A stretch of 64,000 nt of DNA from Pseudoalteromonas sp. XMcav2-N (GCF_024124545.1 NZ_JAMXSF010000021.1:49079-113078); one strand, 5' to 3'. Positions 18,094 through 27,860 are shown, numbered from the stretch's first letter. Program-made: numbers and translations. Notes: generated by a model not told the origin, from the sequence alone.

Positions 18094-18894
18094 ATGAGTG
18101 CCTCATTGCAGCAACTACTTGAAATTATGGCGACCCTGCGCGACCCGCAAAAGGGCTGCGCCTGGGATCAACAGCAAACCTTTGAAACCATAGTGCCGCA
18201 TACACTGGAAGAAGCCTATGAAGTGGCCGACAGCATAGAGCAGCGAGACTTTGCCGGGCTTAAAGATGAACTGGGCGATTTGCTGTTTCAGGTGATTTTT
18301 TATGCTCAGTTGGGCAAAGAAGCCGGGCTTTTTGAGTTTGACGACATAGTGAAAGGCCTCAACGACAAACTGGTACGCCGCCACCCTCATGTCTTTGAGA
18401 CACCGGATAGCACTTTGAGCGATGCTGAATTAAATGCGCAGTGGCAGGCCATCAAAGATAAGGAGCGCAGTGCAAAGCCGGTCCGCTTTGGCGATGATGT
18501 ACCTTTAAATCTGCCCGCCTTGTCTCGCGCTGCAAAAATTCAAAAGCGCGCTGCCTCTTTAGGATTTGACTGGCCCACCTATCAGGGCGCATTGGACAAA
18601 GTAGCTGAGGAAGTGACGGAGGTCAGTGAAGCACTCAGCCAGGACCCTTATTCTGACCACAGTGCCGAAGAGCTGGGTGATTTATTGTTTGCCACCGTGA
18701 ATGTGGCGCGCCATGTTAAACGCGACCCGGAGCAGTTATTGCGCCGTGCCAGTGACAAATTTACTGCCCGTTTTAGTGCAATTGAAGGCATTCTGACAGA
18801 GCAGGGGATTGCCTTATCCGAGGCAAGTCTGGCGCAAATGGATGACGCCTGGGAAGAAGTTAAGCGACGTCAGCGTTCAGGTGAGAATAATTAA
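18094..18894 (+). CDS. mazG: MazG nucleoside triphosphate pyrophosphohydrolase
   Basis: A 266-residue tandem-domain MazG. The N-terminal domain shows EEAYEVADSIE and LKDELGDLLFQV; the C-terminal domain repeats the pattern with EEVTEVSEAL and EELGDLLFATVN. These acidic motifs bind Mg and hydrolyse (d)NTPs to the monophosphate. In E. coli, MazG lowers ppGpp build-up during starvation. No mazEF toxin-antitoxin genes lie between relA and mazG here, unlike E. coli. The next gene, pyrG, starts 103 bases downstream and probably has its own promoter. Confidence 0.95.
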   Translation: MSASLQQLLEIMATLRDPQKGCAWDQQQTFETIVPHTLEEAYEVADSIEQRDFAGLKDELGDLLFQVIFYAQLGKEAGLFEFDDIVKGLNDKLVRRHPHVFETPDSTLSDAELNAQWQAIKDKERSAKPVRFGDDVPLNLPALSRAAKIQKRAASLGFDWPTYQGALDKVAEEVTEVSEALSQDPYSDHSAEELGDLLFATVNVARHVKRDPEQLLRRASDKFTARFSAIEGILTEQGIALSEASLAQMDDAWEEVKRRQRSGENN

Positions 18895-18997
18895 AGGGGG
18901 TGATATTTCGCTGGATTGCCCCTTGCGCTTTTGCTATACTATTGCCCCGTCTTGATTCTTATTTAAATTCCATTTTTCCTGATATTCTAGGGTTCGC

Positions 18998-20632
18998 ATG
19001 AGTACAAAATTTATCTTCGTAACGGGCGGAGTTGTTTCCTCCTTGGGTAAAGGTATTGCAGCTGCTTCATTGGCTGCGATATTAGAAGCGCGTGGTTTAA
19101 ACGTCACTATCCTTAAGCTGGATCCTTATATCAATGTTGACCCTGGCACAATGAGCCCGATCCAACATGGTGAAGTCTTTGTAACGGAAGACGGCGCAGA
19201 AACTGATCTGGACCTAGGTCACTACGAGCGTTTCATCCGTACCAAAATGACCAGCCGCAACAACTTCACGCAGGGTCGTGTTTTTGAAGATGTACTGCGT
19301 CGCGAGCGTAAAGGTGAATACCTGGGCGCGACCATTCAGGTGATCCCACACATCACGAACGACATTAAACGTCGTGTACTGGAAGGTGCTGAAGGCCATG
19401 ATATCGCTATCGTTGAAATCGGTGGTACTGTGGGTGACATTGAGTCACAGCCTTTCCTTGAAGCCATCCGACAGCTGGGTACAGAGCTGGGCCGTGAACA
19501 TGCCTTATTTATGCACCTGACCTTAGTGCCTTTCCTGGGCGCTGCGGGCGAAGTAAAAACCAAGCCAACTCAGCATTCAGTGAAAGAGCTGCGTTCAATT
19601 GGTATTCAGCCTGATATCCTGGTGTGTCGTTCAAACTGCAAGCTGCCTGCTAATGAGCGCGCCAAGATTGCGCTGTTCACAAATGTGGAAGAGAAAGCTG
19701 TAATCTCATTGCAGGATGTAGACAGCATCTACAAAATCCCGGCACTGCTTAAATCACAGGAACTGGATGACCTGGTTTGTCGTCGTTTCTACCTGGATGT
19801 ACCGGAAGCAGACTTGTCTGAATGGGAACAGGTGCTATATCAGGAATCAAACCCGACGGGTGAAGTGACCATTGGTATGGTTGGTAAATACATTGAATTG
19901 CCGGACGCCTACAAGTCAGTGAACGAAGCGCTTAAGCACGCAGGTCTGAAGAATCGAGTGACTGTAAACATCGAGTATGTCGATTCACAGGATATCGAGA
20001 GCAAAGGCACTGAACTGCTTGACCATCTGGATGCCATTTTGGTACCGGGCGGCTTTGGTAACCGGGGTGTTGAAGGTAAGATTTTGGCGGCCAAATATGC
20101 TCGTGAAAACAAAGTGCCTTATCTGGGTATCTGTCTAGGTATGCAGGTTGCTTTGATTGAATATGCACGTAACGTGGCGGGTCTGGAAGGCGCTAACTCA
20201 ACAGAGTTCGATGCTAAATCACCTCATCCGGTAGTTGGTCTGATCACCGAGTGGTTAGATGCTGATGGTAACGTTGAGACCCGTACTGAAGAGTCAGACC
20301 TGGGTGGTACGATGCGCCTGGGCGCTCAGTTGTGTCATCTTAAAGAAGGCTCAAAAGTACGCGACGTATACGGTAATGCTGAGATCACCGAACGTCACCG
20401 TCACCGCTATGAGGTAAACAACCACTACGTTGAGCGCCTTGAGCAGGCAGGTCTTGCATTCACTGGCCTGTCGGAAGACAAAAAACTGGTTGAGATCATC
20501 GAAAATAAAGATCACCCCTGGTTTATTGCGGCTCAGTTCCACCCTGAGTTTACTTCAACGCCACGTGACGGCCACCCTCTATTTGAAGGGTTCGTTGCAG
20601 CTGCGTTCAGCTATCAAAAAGCTGACTCTTAA
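18998..20632 (+). CDS. pyrG: CTP synthase
   Basis: A 544-residue CTP synthase making CTP from UTP, ATP and glutamine. The N-terminal synthase domain begins KFIFVTGGVVSSLGKG (P-loop), with the substrate segment DPYINVDPGTM. The class I glutaminase domain has the nucleophile Cys in LGICLGMQVAL (near residue 378) and the His-x-Glu pair FHPEF near the C-terminus. Length is typical. It is followed by its own terminator and then eno, the common gammaproteobacterial order. Confidence 0.97.
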   Translation: MSTKFIFVTGGVVSSLGKGIAAASLAAILEARGLNVTILKLDPYINVDPGTMSPIQHGEVFVTEDGAETDLDLGHYERFIRTKMTSRNNFTQGRVFEDVLRRERKGEYLGATIQVIPHITNDIKRRVLEGAEGHDIAIVEIGGTVGDIESQPFLEAIRQLGTELGREHALFMHLTLVPFLGAAGEVKTKPTQHSVKELRSIGIQPDILVCRSNCKLPANERAKIALFTNVEEKAVISLQDVDSIYKIPALLKSQELDDLVCRRFYLDVPEADLSEWEQVLYQESNPTGEVTIGMVGKYIELPDAYKSVNEALKHAGLKNRVTVNIEYVDSQDIESKGTELLDHLDAILVPGGFGNRGVEGKILAAKYARENKVPYLGICLGMQVALIEYARNVAGLEGANSTEFDAKSPHPVVGLITEWLDADGNVETRTEESDLGGTMRLGAQLCHLKEGSKVRDVYGNAEITERHRHRYEVNNHYVERLEQAGLAFTGLSEDKKLVEIIENKDHPWFIAAQFHPEFTSTPRDGHPLFEGFVAAAFSYQKADS

Positions 20633-20637
20633 TAATG

Positions 20638-20667
20638 AAAAGCCGTGCCTCAGTGCACGGCTTTTTT
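20638..20667 (+). terminator. Terminator after pyrG
   Basis: AGCCGTGC, six-base loop, GCACGGCT followed by a run of T, starting 5 bases after the pyrG stop. The A-tract before the stem makes it potentially active on both strands. Confidence 0.9.
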
Positions 20668-20777
20668 AATCACCGTAATAACACAGCGTATTGCTATGTA
20701 ACTGCAACAAGCGGGTATATAGCAATGCGAAAGCAGACACACAACACACTCACCACTTTGGGAAAAGAGGAATCAAG

Positions 20778-22070
20778 ATGTCAAAAATCGTAAAAGTGAT
20801 TGGCCGTGAAGTTATGGACTCACGTGGTAACCCTACCGTTGAAGCCGATGTTCATTTAGAGTCGGGTGCATGGGGCCGCGCATGTGCACCATCAGGTGCA
20901 TCAACAGGAACTCGCGAAGCACTTGAATTACGTGACGGTGATAAAGCTCGTTACCTGGGTAAAGGTGTACTGACCGCGGTAAACTATGTTAACAACGAAA
21001 TCGCAGCAGCCCTGAACGGACACAATGCCCTTGAACAACGTGCGATTGACCAGCTGATGCTGGACCTGGATGGCACTGAAAATAAAGAAAAGCTGGGTGC
21101 TAACGCGATCCTGGCTGTGTCTTTAGCAACGGCTAAAGCGGCAGCACAAGAAAAAGGCGTGGCGCTGTACGAGCACATTGCTGACATCAACGGCACTTCT
21201 GGCCAGTACTCCATGCCAGTACCTATGATGAACATCCTGAACGGCGGCGAGCACGCTGACAACAACGTTGATATCCAGGAGTTCATGGTTCAGCCTGTGG
21301 GCGCAAAAAGCTTCCGTGAAGCACTGCGCATGGGCGCAGAAATCTTCCACAGCCTGAAGAAAGTATTGAAGTCACGTGGCCTGAATACAGCGGTAGGTGA
21401 TGAAGGTGGTTTTGCACCAGACCTTAAATCAAACGAAGAAGCACTGGAAGTGATCGTTGAAGCGGTTGCAGCTGCGGGCTACGAGATGAACAAAGACGTT
21501 ACGCTGGCACTGGACTGTGCGGCTTCTGAGTTCTACAAAGATGGTAAATACGACCTGCAGGGCGAAGGTAAAGCGTTTGACTCAGAAGGTTTCGCTGGCT
21601 TCCTGGCAGACTTAGCGGCACGTTACCCAATCGTGTCTATCGAAGACGGTCTGGACGAAAGCGACTGGGCAGGGTGGAAGATCCTGACTGATAAGATCGG
21701 TGACAAAGTACAGCTGGTAGGTGATGACCTGTTCGTAACCAACACCAAGATCCTTAAGCGTGGTATCGACGAGCAAATCGGTAACTCAATCCTGATCAAG
21801 TTCAACCAGATTGGTTCACTGTCTGAAACTCTGGACGCAATCAAGATGGCACAGGACGCAGGCTTCACTGCGGTTATCTCTCACCGTTCAGGCGAAACAG
21901 AAGACGCAACTATCGCTGATTTAGCTGTGGGCACCGCTGCTGGTCAAATTAAGACTGGCTCACTGTGCCGCTCTGACCGTGTTGCTAAGTACAACCAGTT
22001 GCTACGTATCGAAGAAGCGCTGGGCGACAAAGCCATCTACAAAGGTCGCAGCGAGATCAAAGGTCAGTAA
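20778..22070 (+). CDS. eno: Enolase
   Basis: A 430-residue enolase (2-phosphoglycerate to phosphoenolpyruvate; also a degradosome partner of RNase E in related bacteria). Diagnostic stretches include MDSRGNPTVEADV, SGASTGTREALELRD, the catalytic region VGDEGGFAP, the Mg-binding SIEDGLDESDW, and SHRSGETED. I chose the ATG at 20778, preceded by AAAGAGGAA, giving the usual N-terminus MSKIVKVIGRE; upstream in-frame starts would add non-family sequence. Confidence 0.97.
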   Translation: MSKIVKVIGREVMDSRGNPTVEADVHLESGAWGRACAPSGASTGTREALELRDGDKARYLGKGVLTAVNYVNNEIAAALNGHNALEQRAIDQLMLDLDGTENKEKLGANAILAVSLATAKAAAQEKGVALYEHIADINGTSGQYSMPVPMMNILNGGEHADNNVDIQEFMVQPVGAKSFREALRMGAEIFHSLKKVLKSRGLNTAVGDEGGFAPDLKSNEEALEVIVEAVAAAGYEMNKDVTLALDCAASEFYKDGKYDLQGEGKAFDSEGFAGFLADLAARYPIVSIEDGLDESDWAGWKILTDKIGDKVQLVGDDLFVTNTKILKRGIDEQIGNSILIKFNQIGSLSETLDAIKMAQDAGFTAVISHRSGETEDATIADLAVGTAAGQIKTGSLCRSDRVAKYNQLLRIEEALGDKAIYKGRSEIKGQ

Positions 22071-22087
22071 TTAATATTAACTGACTG

Positions 22088-22116
22088 AAAAGCCGCGTAA
22101 CTTACGCGGCTTTTTT
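22088..22116 (+). terminator. Terminator after eno
   Basis: AAAAGCCGCGTAA, one base, TTACGCGGCTTTTTT: a near-perfect hairpin with A- and T-tracts on the two sides, so it can end both eno and the convergent mutH transcript. Confidence 0.92.
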
Positions 22117-22138
22117 GTGCCAGTCATTGTCGGTTTAT

Positions 22139-22813
22139 TTACCCGGCAAACTGCTCGGCCAGGATACCCTGAGTAAACTGCATTTTCAGATAAAACCCCC
22201 GGGGCAACGTTTTTATGAGTTTACCTTTTGGGCCAATGGCATCGGTCAGCGCTTTACTGTTGGCGGCTTTCGGCCGGATCTGCATGACCTCGCCCAGTTT
22301 ACCGCTGATCTCATCAACACGGCCAAGCGCAATTAATTCTATCTGCTCTTCCCAGTCTCGCCGCAACTGGTGTTCCTGTAATTTATTTGGCTGCCAGAGA
22401 AATCCCGTGCCGATTGTTCTATCTACAGGGGGAATATCCCGCTCAGCTAAAATAGGTAGCCACAAGACATGATTCAGCTTTTTCTTAACGGTACTGTCCT
22501 GCCAGCGCAATCCAGTCAGGTTGGTCAGTGGTACCACAGACACATATGTGGTTTCGAGTGGTTTTCCGTGATACCCAATGGGTAAGGTTTTAAGCTCTAC
22601 ACCAATAAACTCAAAGTCAGGTACGGGTTTCGAGCCTGCGCTGGCGCCAAGCACATATTCAATAAGCTGGCCAGGCCAGCCTTTTTCGCGGTTCAAGTCC
22701 TGAGGAGTTTTAAAATGAAACTGTGCGGCTATCTCTCCCAGAGTTTGTCCGGCAATGGCATCAACTCGAGCCATGAGTTCAGCAATTGAGTGTGGGGGAG
22801 TGGGTTTTTGCAC
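22139..22813 (-). CDS. mutH: DNA mismatch repair endonuclease MutH
   Basis: A 224-residue MutH. The catalytic acidic cluster appears as the Asp of PDFEFIG followed by VELKTLP (Glu-x-Lys, near residues 72-75). With MutS and MutL it nicks the unmethylated strand at hemimethylated GATC, so the host should have Dam methylation. It is convergent with eno and divergent from rppH across a 428-base AT-rich spacer. Confidence 0.95.
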   Translation of the reverse strand: MQKPTPPHSIAELMARVDAIAGQTLGEIAAQFHFKTPQDLNREKGWPGQLIEYVLGASAGSKPVPDFEFIGVELKTLPIGYHGKPLETTYVSVVPLTNLTGLRWQDSTVKKKLNHVLWLPILAERDIPPVDRTIGTGFLWQPNKLQEHQLRRDWEEQIELIALGRVDEISGKLGEVMQIRPKAANSKALTDAIGPKGKLIKTLPRGFYLKMQFTQGILAEQFAG

Positions 22814-22867
22814 GTTTGACTCACTTTGTTGTGGTGGTGGTGTATGGTACCAAAATCAAATCATCGA

Positions 22868-23153
22868 TGTGGATTAAAATATATTTGTGTGTTTTTTGAA
22901 CGTCTTCGTTGTGGGCTACTCTTTAAGCTGTGACTTTATCAGTTTAAGTAATTAATTCCATGATTTATATGGCTTTTTTGTATTTCAATCAATAAGGATG
23001 TGATTTAAAAACAGCCATGCTTTGGATAAATACAAGTATATAAACATAATTATCCACAGATTCTGTGGAGAAAATGCTAAATTCACCATCGTATTGTGGA
23101 TTTGTTTGTAAAATCATCATGAATAATTAAACTTATGCACAAGTTGTGGGTAA
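22868..23153. promoter_or_regulatory. Cluster of DnaA-box-like 9-mers in the mutH-rppH spacer
   Basis: Two sites match the DnaA consensus TTWTNCACA exactly: TTATCCACA at 23050-23058 and TTATGCACA at 23133-23141. Three more differ by one base on the opposite strand (TGTGGATTA at 22868, TGTGGAGAA at 23064, TGTGGGTAA at 23145), and one by two (TGTGGATTT at 23095). The spacer is strongly AT-rich. This could be DnaA-dependent regulation or DnaA titration. It also holds the divergent promoters of mutH and rppH, which I cannot place with certainty. Confidence 0.5.
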
Positions 23154-23241
23154 GTTGCGTAAAAGCAGGAATTAAATTTGCCCAGTGCCCAGAGTTGTGG
23201 AACAATCAAATTCATATAAAAAAGTATACGAGGCACTTAAG

Positions 23242-23760
23242 GTGATTGATGCCGAAGGATTTCGTGCCAATGTAGGTATTGTTATTTGTAACAATCAGGG
23301 GCAGGTATTTTGGGCGCGCCGCTATGGCCAGCATTCATGGCAGTTTCCACAAGGTGGCGTGGATGAAGGAGAAACGCCAGAACAAACCATGTACCGAGAG
23401 CTGCATGAAGAAGTAGGGTTGCGGCCGGAAGATGTAGAAATCGTTGCAAGTTCAAAACATTGGTTACGCTATAAACTGCCAAAGCGACTGATCCGCAAAG
23501 ATTCGAGCCCAGTCTGTATTGGCCAAAAGCAAAAATGGTTTCTACTGAAACTCAAGTGCAAAGATGAAGATGTAGACTTGATGCGTACTCATCACCCCGA
23601 ATTTGACGACTGGCGCTGGGTCAGCTACTGGTACCCTGTACGTCAGGTAGTCTCGTTCAAACGCGATGTGTATCGTCGGGTAATGAAAGAGTTTGCGCCG
23701 TTTGCTATGCCGTTTAACCGCAAAGAGCATTCGCATAAAGATCACTGGCGACGTCGTTAA
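23242..23760 (+). CDS. rppH: RNA 5'-pyrophosphohydrolase RppH
   Basis: A 172-residue Nudix hydrolase that converts 5'-triphosphate mRNA ends to monophosphates, triggering RNase E decay. The Nudix box is present as GGVDEGETPEQTMYRELHEE. The GTG at 23242 gives the family start (V)IDAEGFRANVGIVICN and has GAGG about 8 bases upstream; a further GTG at 23185 would add 19 residues not expected in RppH. The last 15 residues are basic (KEHSHKDHWRRR). ptsP follows after 102 bases, as in E. coli. Confidence 0.93.
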   Translation: MIDAEGFRANVGIVICNNQGQVFWARRYGQHSWQFPQGGVDEGETPEQTMYRELHEEVGLRPEDVEIVASSKHWLRYKLPKRLIRKDSSPVCIGQKQKWFLLKLKCKDEDVDLMRTHHPEFDDWRWVSYWYPVRQVVSFKRDVYRRVMKEFAPFAMPFNRKEHSHKDHWRRR

Positions 23761-23862
23761 GTAACAAGTGAGAAGTAAGTACCTGAGTAGTATAAAGGGT
23801 CGAAAAGACAGAAAGAGTAAATGAGCAGTACAGAGCGATTTCTACCAATTTAGGAGTCAGGT

Positions 23863-26142
23863 GTGTTAGCAACATTACGGACTATCGCAGAGGTGGTCTC
23901 ACAGCAGGATAATCTCGAAACGGCTTTATCTCGCTTTGTGATGATGGTAAAGGACGCAATGCACACTGAGTGTTGTTCCGTTTATTTCGCCGATTATAGC
24001 CAGGATAACTTTGTACTTATGGCCAGCGACGGCCTCAACCCGGATGCTGTCGGGCACTTTCGGGTTGGCTTTACTGAGGGGCTTGTTGGGCTGGTTGCTC
24101 AGCGAGAAGAGCCCATCAATATTGCCCATGCACAAAGTCACCCCAGGTTTAAACTGCATGCCGAAGTGCACGAAGAAGGCTATAACGCTTTTTTGTCAGT
24201 GCCGGTTGTACACCAACGTAAAGTACTGGGCGTGATTGTAGTTCAGCAGCGTGAAGAGCGTGTCTTTAGTCATGATGAAGAGTCCTTTTTAATCACGCTG
24301 TCCGTTCAGTTGGCTTCTCAGCTTGCACAGGTCGAGTTACAGTCGGTGCTTAAGCAGGATGCATCCAGCCATAAAACATCGGTACTCAAAGGCGTGGCAA
24401 GTGCGCCTGGCATTGCTCTGGGTGAAGCTTTTGTGGTGATCCCCAAATTAGATTTTGCCAGTATTGAATCTCAGCAATGTGAACAAGTCCATCAGCAACG
24501 GCAATTATTCCAGCAAGCAGTGGCCGCTACCCGGCAAGAGTTTCATGTCCTGAAAAACACCCTCAGTGATTCATTACCCAAAGAAGCCCTGGCTGTCTTT
24601 GAGGTGTATCAGCAACTACTGGATGCACGAAGCCTGGGACAGCGTGTGGAGCAACAGCTGGAGCAAGGCTGGAATGCAAAATCAGCGTTAAAGCATGTGA
24701 TTGTTGAGCTGGTGACACAATTTGAAGCAATGTCTGATCCATACATTCGGGAGCGGGCGGTTGATGTCAGAGATTTGGGACTCAGGGTATTGCATCATCT
24801 GGTCAGCACAGAAAGCATGGTAAAAAGCTACCCGGACAATACCATTTTAATTGCCAATGAGCTGACACCGGCGATGCTGGCCGAAGTACCCAAAGACAAG
24901 CTCAAAGGGGTGATCAGCGTCCATGGCTCAGCAAATTCGCATGCCTCGATTCTGACTCGGGCAATGGGTATTCCGGCTATCTGGGGGATTGAAGATCTTC
25001 CCTTGCTGCAATTTGATGGCAAAGACATGATCCTCGATGCCTATGCCGGCCGTGTCTATATTTCGCCTTCTGATGTGCTGCGCAATGAATATTCAGCACT
25101 GAAGCTTAAAGAGGGCCAGCTGCACGATAAATTTGAAGCCGAGCATCATTTACCTTCCGTTACCGCGGACGGAGAACGGATAAGCTTGCTGCTTAATGCT
25201 GGTCTGGATCTGTCTACCGAGCACCTCAGTGCCAAGTATTGTGATGGTGTGGGGTTGTATCGCACTGAAGCCTGGTTTATGCAGCGAGGACAATTTCCTT
25301 CGCAGGCGGAGCAGGAGAGTTGGTATCGGGACGTACTGGCGCGTTATCACCCTGAACCTGTGATTATGCGAACGCTGGATATTGGCGGTGATAAAGTACT
25401 GGACTACTTCAATATCAGTGAGGACAACCCATTTTTGGGCTGGCGAGGGATCAGGGTAACTCTGGACCATCCAGAGTTGTTTTTAGATCAGCTCAAAGCC
25501 ATGCTCAAAGCCAATGCGGGGTTAGGTAACCTGAGAATTATGTTGCCCATGGTCAGTCACACTGAAGAGGTTGATGAAGCACTGGCACTGCTGGAGCAGG
25601 CATACTTTGAGCTGCAAGAAGAGTGGGCCGATCAGTTTTATACCATAGATAAGCCCGACATCGGCGTCATGCTGGAAGTGCCATCGAGCATCTTTTTACT
25701 GCCCGAGTGGGCCGACAAGGTCGACTTTTGCTCTGTGGGTAGTAACGACTTGACGCAGTATCTGCTGGCAGTAGACAGAGCCAATGCGCAGGTCGCCGAG
25801 TTGTTTGAACCATATCATCCTAGTGTGTTGCGGGTCCTGAAAAAAATAGCCGACGACTGCCAGCAGCTTGAGCTGCCTTTTAGTTTATGCGGGGAGCTGG
25901 GTGGTGAGCCGCAAGGCGCGATTTTACTCGTTGCTATGGGGTTTCGTCGTCTCAGCATGAATATCTCATCGTTAAATAAAATAAAGTGGACACTACGCAG
26001 GCTTGCCGTCAAAGATATGGAAGCCTTGCTCACCCAGTGTCTCACAGCATCCAGCGCTAAGCAGGTACACAGACTGCTGCGCGAGTTTATGATAGCGCAA
26101 GGCCTCAGTGAGTTGCTGTATACCAAAAGTGATACAGCCTGA
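23863..26142 (+). CDS. ptsP: PtsP, enzyme I of the nitrogen PTS
   Basis: A 759-residue EI-Ntr. An N-terminal GAF domain (about residues 5-160) precedes the PEP-utilising enzyme I region. The phospho-His site is GSANSHASILTRAMG (near residue 360), and the PEP-binding barrel shows GLYRTEAWFM, RTLDIGGDK and SVGSNDLTQYLLAVDR. It passes phosphate from PEP to NPr and EIIA-Ntr, linking nitrogen status to regulation. It starts at a GTG with AGGAG 6 bases upstream. Confidence 0.94.
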   Translation: MLATLRTIAEVVSQQDNLETALSRFVMMVKDAMHTECCSVYFADYSQDNFVLMASDGLNPDAVGHFRVGFTEGLVGLVAQREEPINIAHAQSHPRFKLHAEVHEEGYNAFLSVPVVHQRKVLGVIVVQQREERVFSHDEESFLITLSVQLASQLAQVELQSVLKQDASSHKTSVLKGVASAPGIALGEAFVVIPKLDFASIESQQCEQVHQQRQLFQQAVAATRQEFHVLKNTLSDSLPKEALAVFEVYQQLLDARSLGQRVEQQLEQGWNAKSALKHVIVELVTQFEAMSDPYIRERAVDVRDLGLRVLHHLVSTESMVKSYPDNTILIANELTPAMLAEVPKDKLKGVISVHGSANSHASILTRAMGIPAIWGIEDLPLLQFDGKDMILDAYAGRVYISPSDVLRNEYSALKLKEGQLHDKFEAEHHLPSVTADGERISLLLNAGLDLSTEHLSAKYCDGVGLYRTEAWFMQRGQFPSQAEQESWYRDVLARYHPEPVIMRTLDIGGDKVLDYFNISEDNPFLGWRGIRVTLDHPELFLDQLKAMLKANAGLGNLRIMLPMVSHTEEVDEALALLEQAYFELQEEWADQFYTIDKPDIGVMLEVPSSIFLLPEWADKVDFCSVGSNDLTQYLLAVDRANAQVAELFEPYHPSVLRVLKKIADDCQQLELPFSLCGELGGEPQGAILLVAMGFRRLSMNISSLNKIKWTLRRLAVKDMEALLTQCLTASSAKQVHRLLREFMIAQGLSELLYTKSDTA

Positions 26143-26208
26143 ACCACGACTGGAGACACGTGCGCAGATACGCTACTATAACGCGCCCCTAATAATAAGA
26201 GTGTCTTT

Positions 26209-27021
26209 ATGACAATCAGTGTGTTACTCATTCTGTGCTGTGCCTTACTTGGCTGTGTTGTCGGCTTTCTGGCTGGGTTACTCGGTATTGGCGGAGGGCT
26301 GATCATTGTACCTGTATTGTCCGCCATTCTGTTGTACTTTGAGGTGCTGGCCAGCGACTATGTGATTGTTGTCGCGATAGCGACTTCGCTGGCTTCAATC
26401 TTGTTTACCTCAACCTCTTCTGCATTGGCGCATCATCGCAATCATAATGTACCCTGGGATATCGCTCCCTGGGTAATGGCAGGCGTCGCTGTGGGGGCTT
26501 TGATCAGTGGCTTTATGGTCGCCCTTATCCCGGTACATTGGGTAAAGTGGACGTTTGTCATTTCTGTGTTGCTAATCGCCGCTAAAATGGTATTCAGTTC
26601 ACAATCAAATGCCCCTGAAAAGCCGCGTGGTTTGCCGTCCGGTCCCATTTTGGCAAGTATTACGACCCTGATGGGCGCATTGTCTGCCATGATTGGCATC
26701 GGTGGGGGTGTGTTAATTGTGCCCTTGCTCAGTTATTTTTCTGTCGATATGCGTAAAGCAATTGGCTGTGCCGCAGTCAGCGGCATCGTGATTGCGCTGT
26801 TTGGCTCCGTGGGTTATGTGGTCTCGGGTGGTCAGACATTGAAATTGACCGATGGATTTGCCGGTTTTGTGTATTTGCCGGCGTTATTTGGTATTGTGCT
26901 GACTTCTTGGTTTGTCGCTCCTATCGGGGCCAAAGCAACGCACTATCTGCCAGTGCCAGTGATTAAGAAAGTGTTCGCATTGCTGCTCGTGGTGATTGCG
27001 GGAAAAATGTTATTTTATTGA
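26209..27021 (+). CDS. TauE/SafE-family membrane transporter
   Basis: A 270-residue polytopic inner-membrane protein with about eight hydrophobic segments. Each half carries the family repeat: GLLGIGGGLIIVPVL (near residues 23-37) and MIGIGGGVLIVPLLS (near residues 163-177). TauE/SafE proteins export sulfite, sulfoacetate or related organosulfur anions, but the substrate here is unknown. It lies in a ptsP-lgt-thyA context, 9 bases before lgt, so is probably cotranscribed with lgt. Confidence 0.88.
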   Translation: MTISVLLILCCALLGCVVGFLAGLLGIGGGLIIVPVLSAILLYFEVLASDYVIVVAIATSLASILFTSTSSALAHHRNHNVPWDIAPWVMAGVAVGALISGFMVALIPVHWVKWTFVISVLLIAAKMVFSSQSNAPEKPRGLPSGPILASITTLMGALSAMIGIGGGVLIVPLLSYFSVDMRKAIGCAAVSGIVIALFGSVGYVVSGGQTLKLTDGFAGFVYLPALFGIVLTSWFVAPIGAKATHYLPVPVIKKVFALLLVVIAGKMLFY

Positions 27022-27030
27022 GGGAAAGCG

Positions 27031-27825
27031 ATGGCTTTGCAGTTTCCAGAAATCGATCCAATTATATTCTCGATTGGACCCCTAAGTGTGCGCTGGTATG
27101 GCGTAATGTATTTAATCGGTTTTGCGTTTGCGATGTGGTGGGCAAACAAAGAGGCTGATAAGCCTAATTCTGGCTGGACCAAAGATGAGGTCAGTGATCT
27201 GCTGTTTTACGGCATGCTCGGCGTAATATTGGGCGGTCGAATTGGCTATGTGTTGTTTTATCAGTTCAGTCACTTCCTTGAAAACCCAATGTATTTATTG
27301 CGTATCGACCAGGGCGGCATGTCATTCCATGGCGGCGCGCTGGGCGTGATAGCCGGTATTTTTATCTTTGCCTGGCGGTTTAAGAAATCACCACTGGCTG
27401 TGGGCGACTTTGTCGTGCCTATGGTGCCGGTTGGTTTACTTGCAGGACGCATTGGTAACTTTATCAATGGTGAGTTATGGGGCCGAGCTACGGATGTTCC
27501 GTGGGCAGTTGTTTTCCCGACAGGCGGCCCGGTTGCCCGTCACCCATCGCAACTTTATGAAGCATTCCTGGAAGGGTTAGTGTTGTTTATCATACTGATT
27601 TGGTACAGAAAACAGGCTCGCCCGGCGGGCAGTGTTGCTGGCCTGTTTTTACTCGGTTACGGCTCTTTCCGTTTCATTGTTGAATACTTCCGCGAACCGG
27701 ATGCACATATCGGCTTGTACGCAGGTATGATTTCTCAGGGGCAGATTCTGTCCCTACCTATGGTCATCGGTGGCCTGGGCTTGATGATCTGGAGCCACAA
27801 ACGCACTGTGACAGCACGCGCTTAA
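27031..27825 (+). CDS. lgt: Prolipoprotein diacylglyceryl transferase
   Basis: A 264-residue inner-membrane enzyme that attaches diacylglycerol from phosphatidylglycerol to the lipobox Cys. Family motifs: GGRIGYVLFY, the essential His of FHGGALG (near residue 103), and the Lgt signature AGRIGNFINGELWGR (near residues 137-151). Seven hydrophobic segments are visible. Every lipoprotein in this window (SapA, the pilus lipoproteins, FlgO-like proteins, FlgP) would depend on it. Confidence 0.96.
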   Translation: MALQFPEIDPIIFSIGPLSVRWYGVMYLIGFAFAMWWANKEADKPNSGWTKDEVSDLLFYGMLGVILGGRIGYVLFYQFSHFLENPMYLLRIDQGGMSFHGGALGVIAGIFIFAWRFKKSPLAVGDFVVPMVPVGLLAGRIGNFINGELWGRATDVPWAVVFPTGGPVARHPSQLYEAFLEGLVLFIILIWYRKQARPAGSVAGLFLLGYGSFRFIVEYFREPDAHIGLYAGMISQGQILSLPMVIGGLGLMIWSHKRTVTARA

Positions 27826-27832
27826 ACCACAC

Positions 27833-27860
27833 CGGGACCCTAATCTTGGGGTCCCGTTTT
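27833..27860 (+). terminator. Terminator after lgt
   Basis: CGGGACCC, eight-base loop, GGGTCCCG, then TTTT, starting 8 bases after the lgt stop. It separates lgt from thyA. Confidence 0.85.

Noticed and set aside
18094..18894. mazEF toxin-antitoxin genes near relA-mazG
   Set aside because: relA and mazG are only 2 bases apart; no room or sequence for mazEF.
25815..26327. A 170-codon minus-strand frame over the ptsP-tauE junction
   Set aside because: Overlaps two real genes; no signal peptide or domain pattern.
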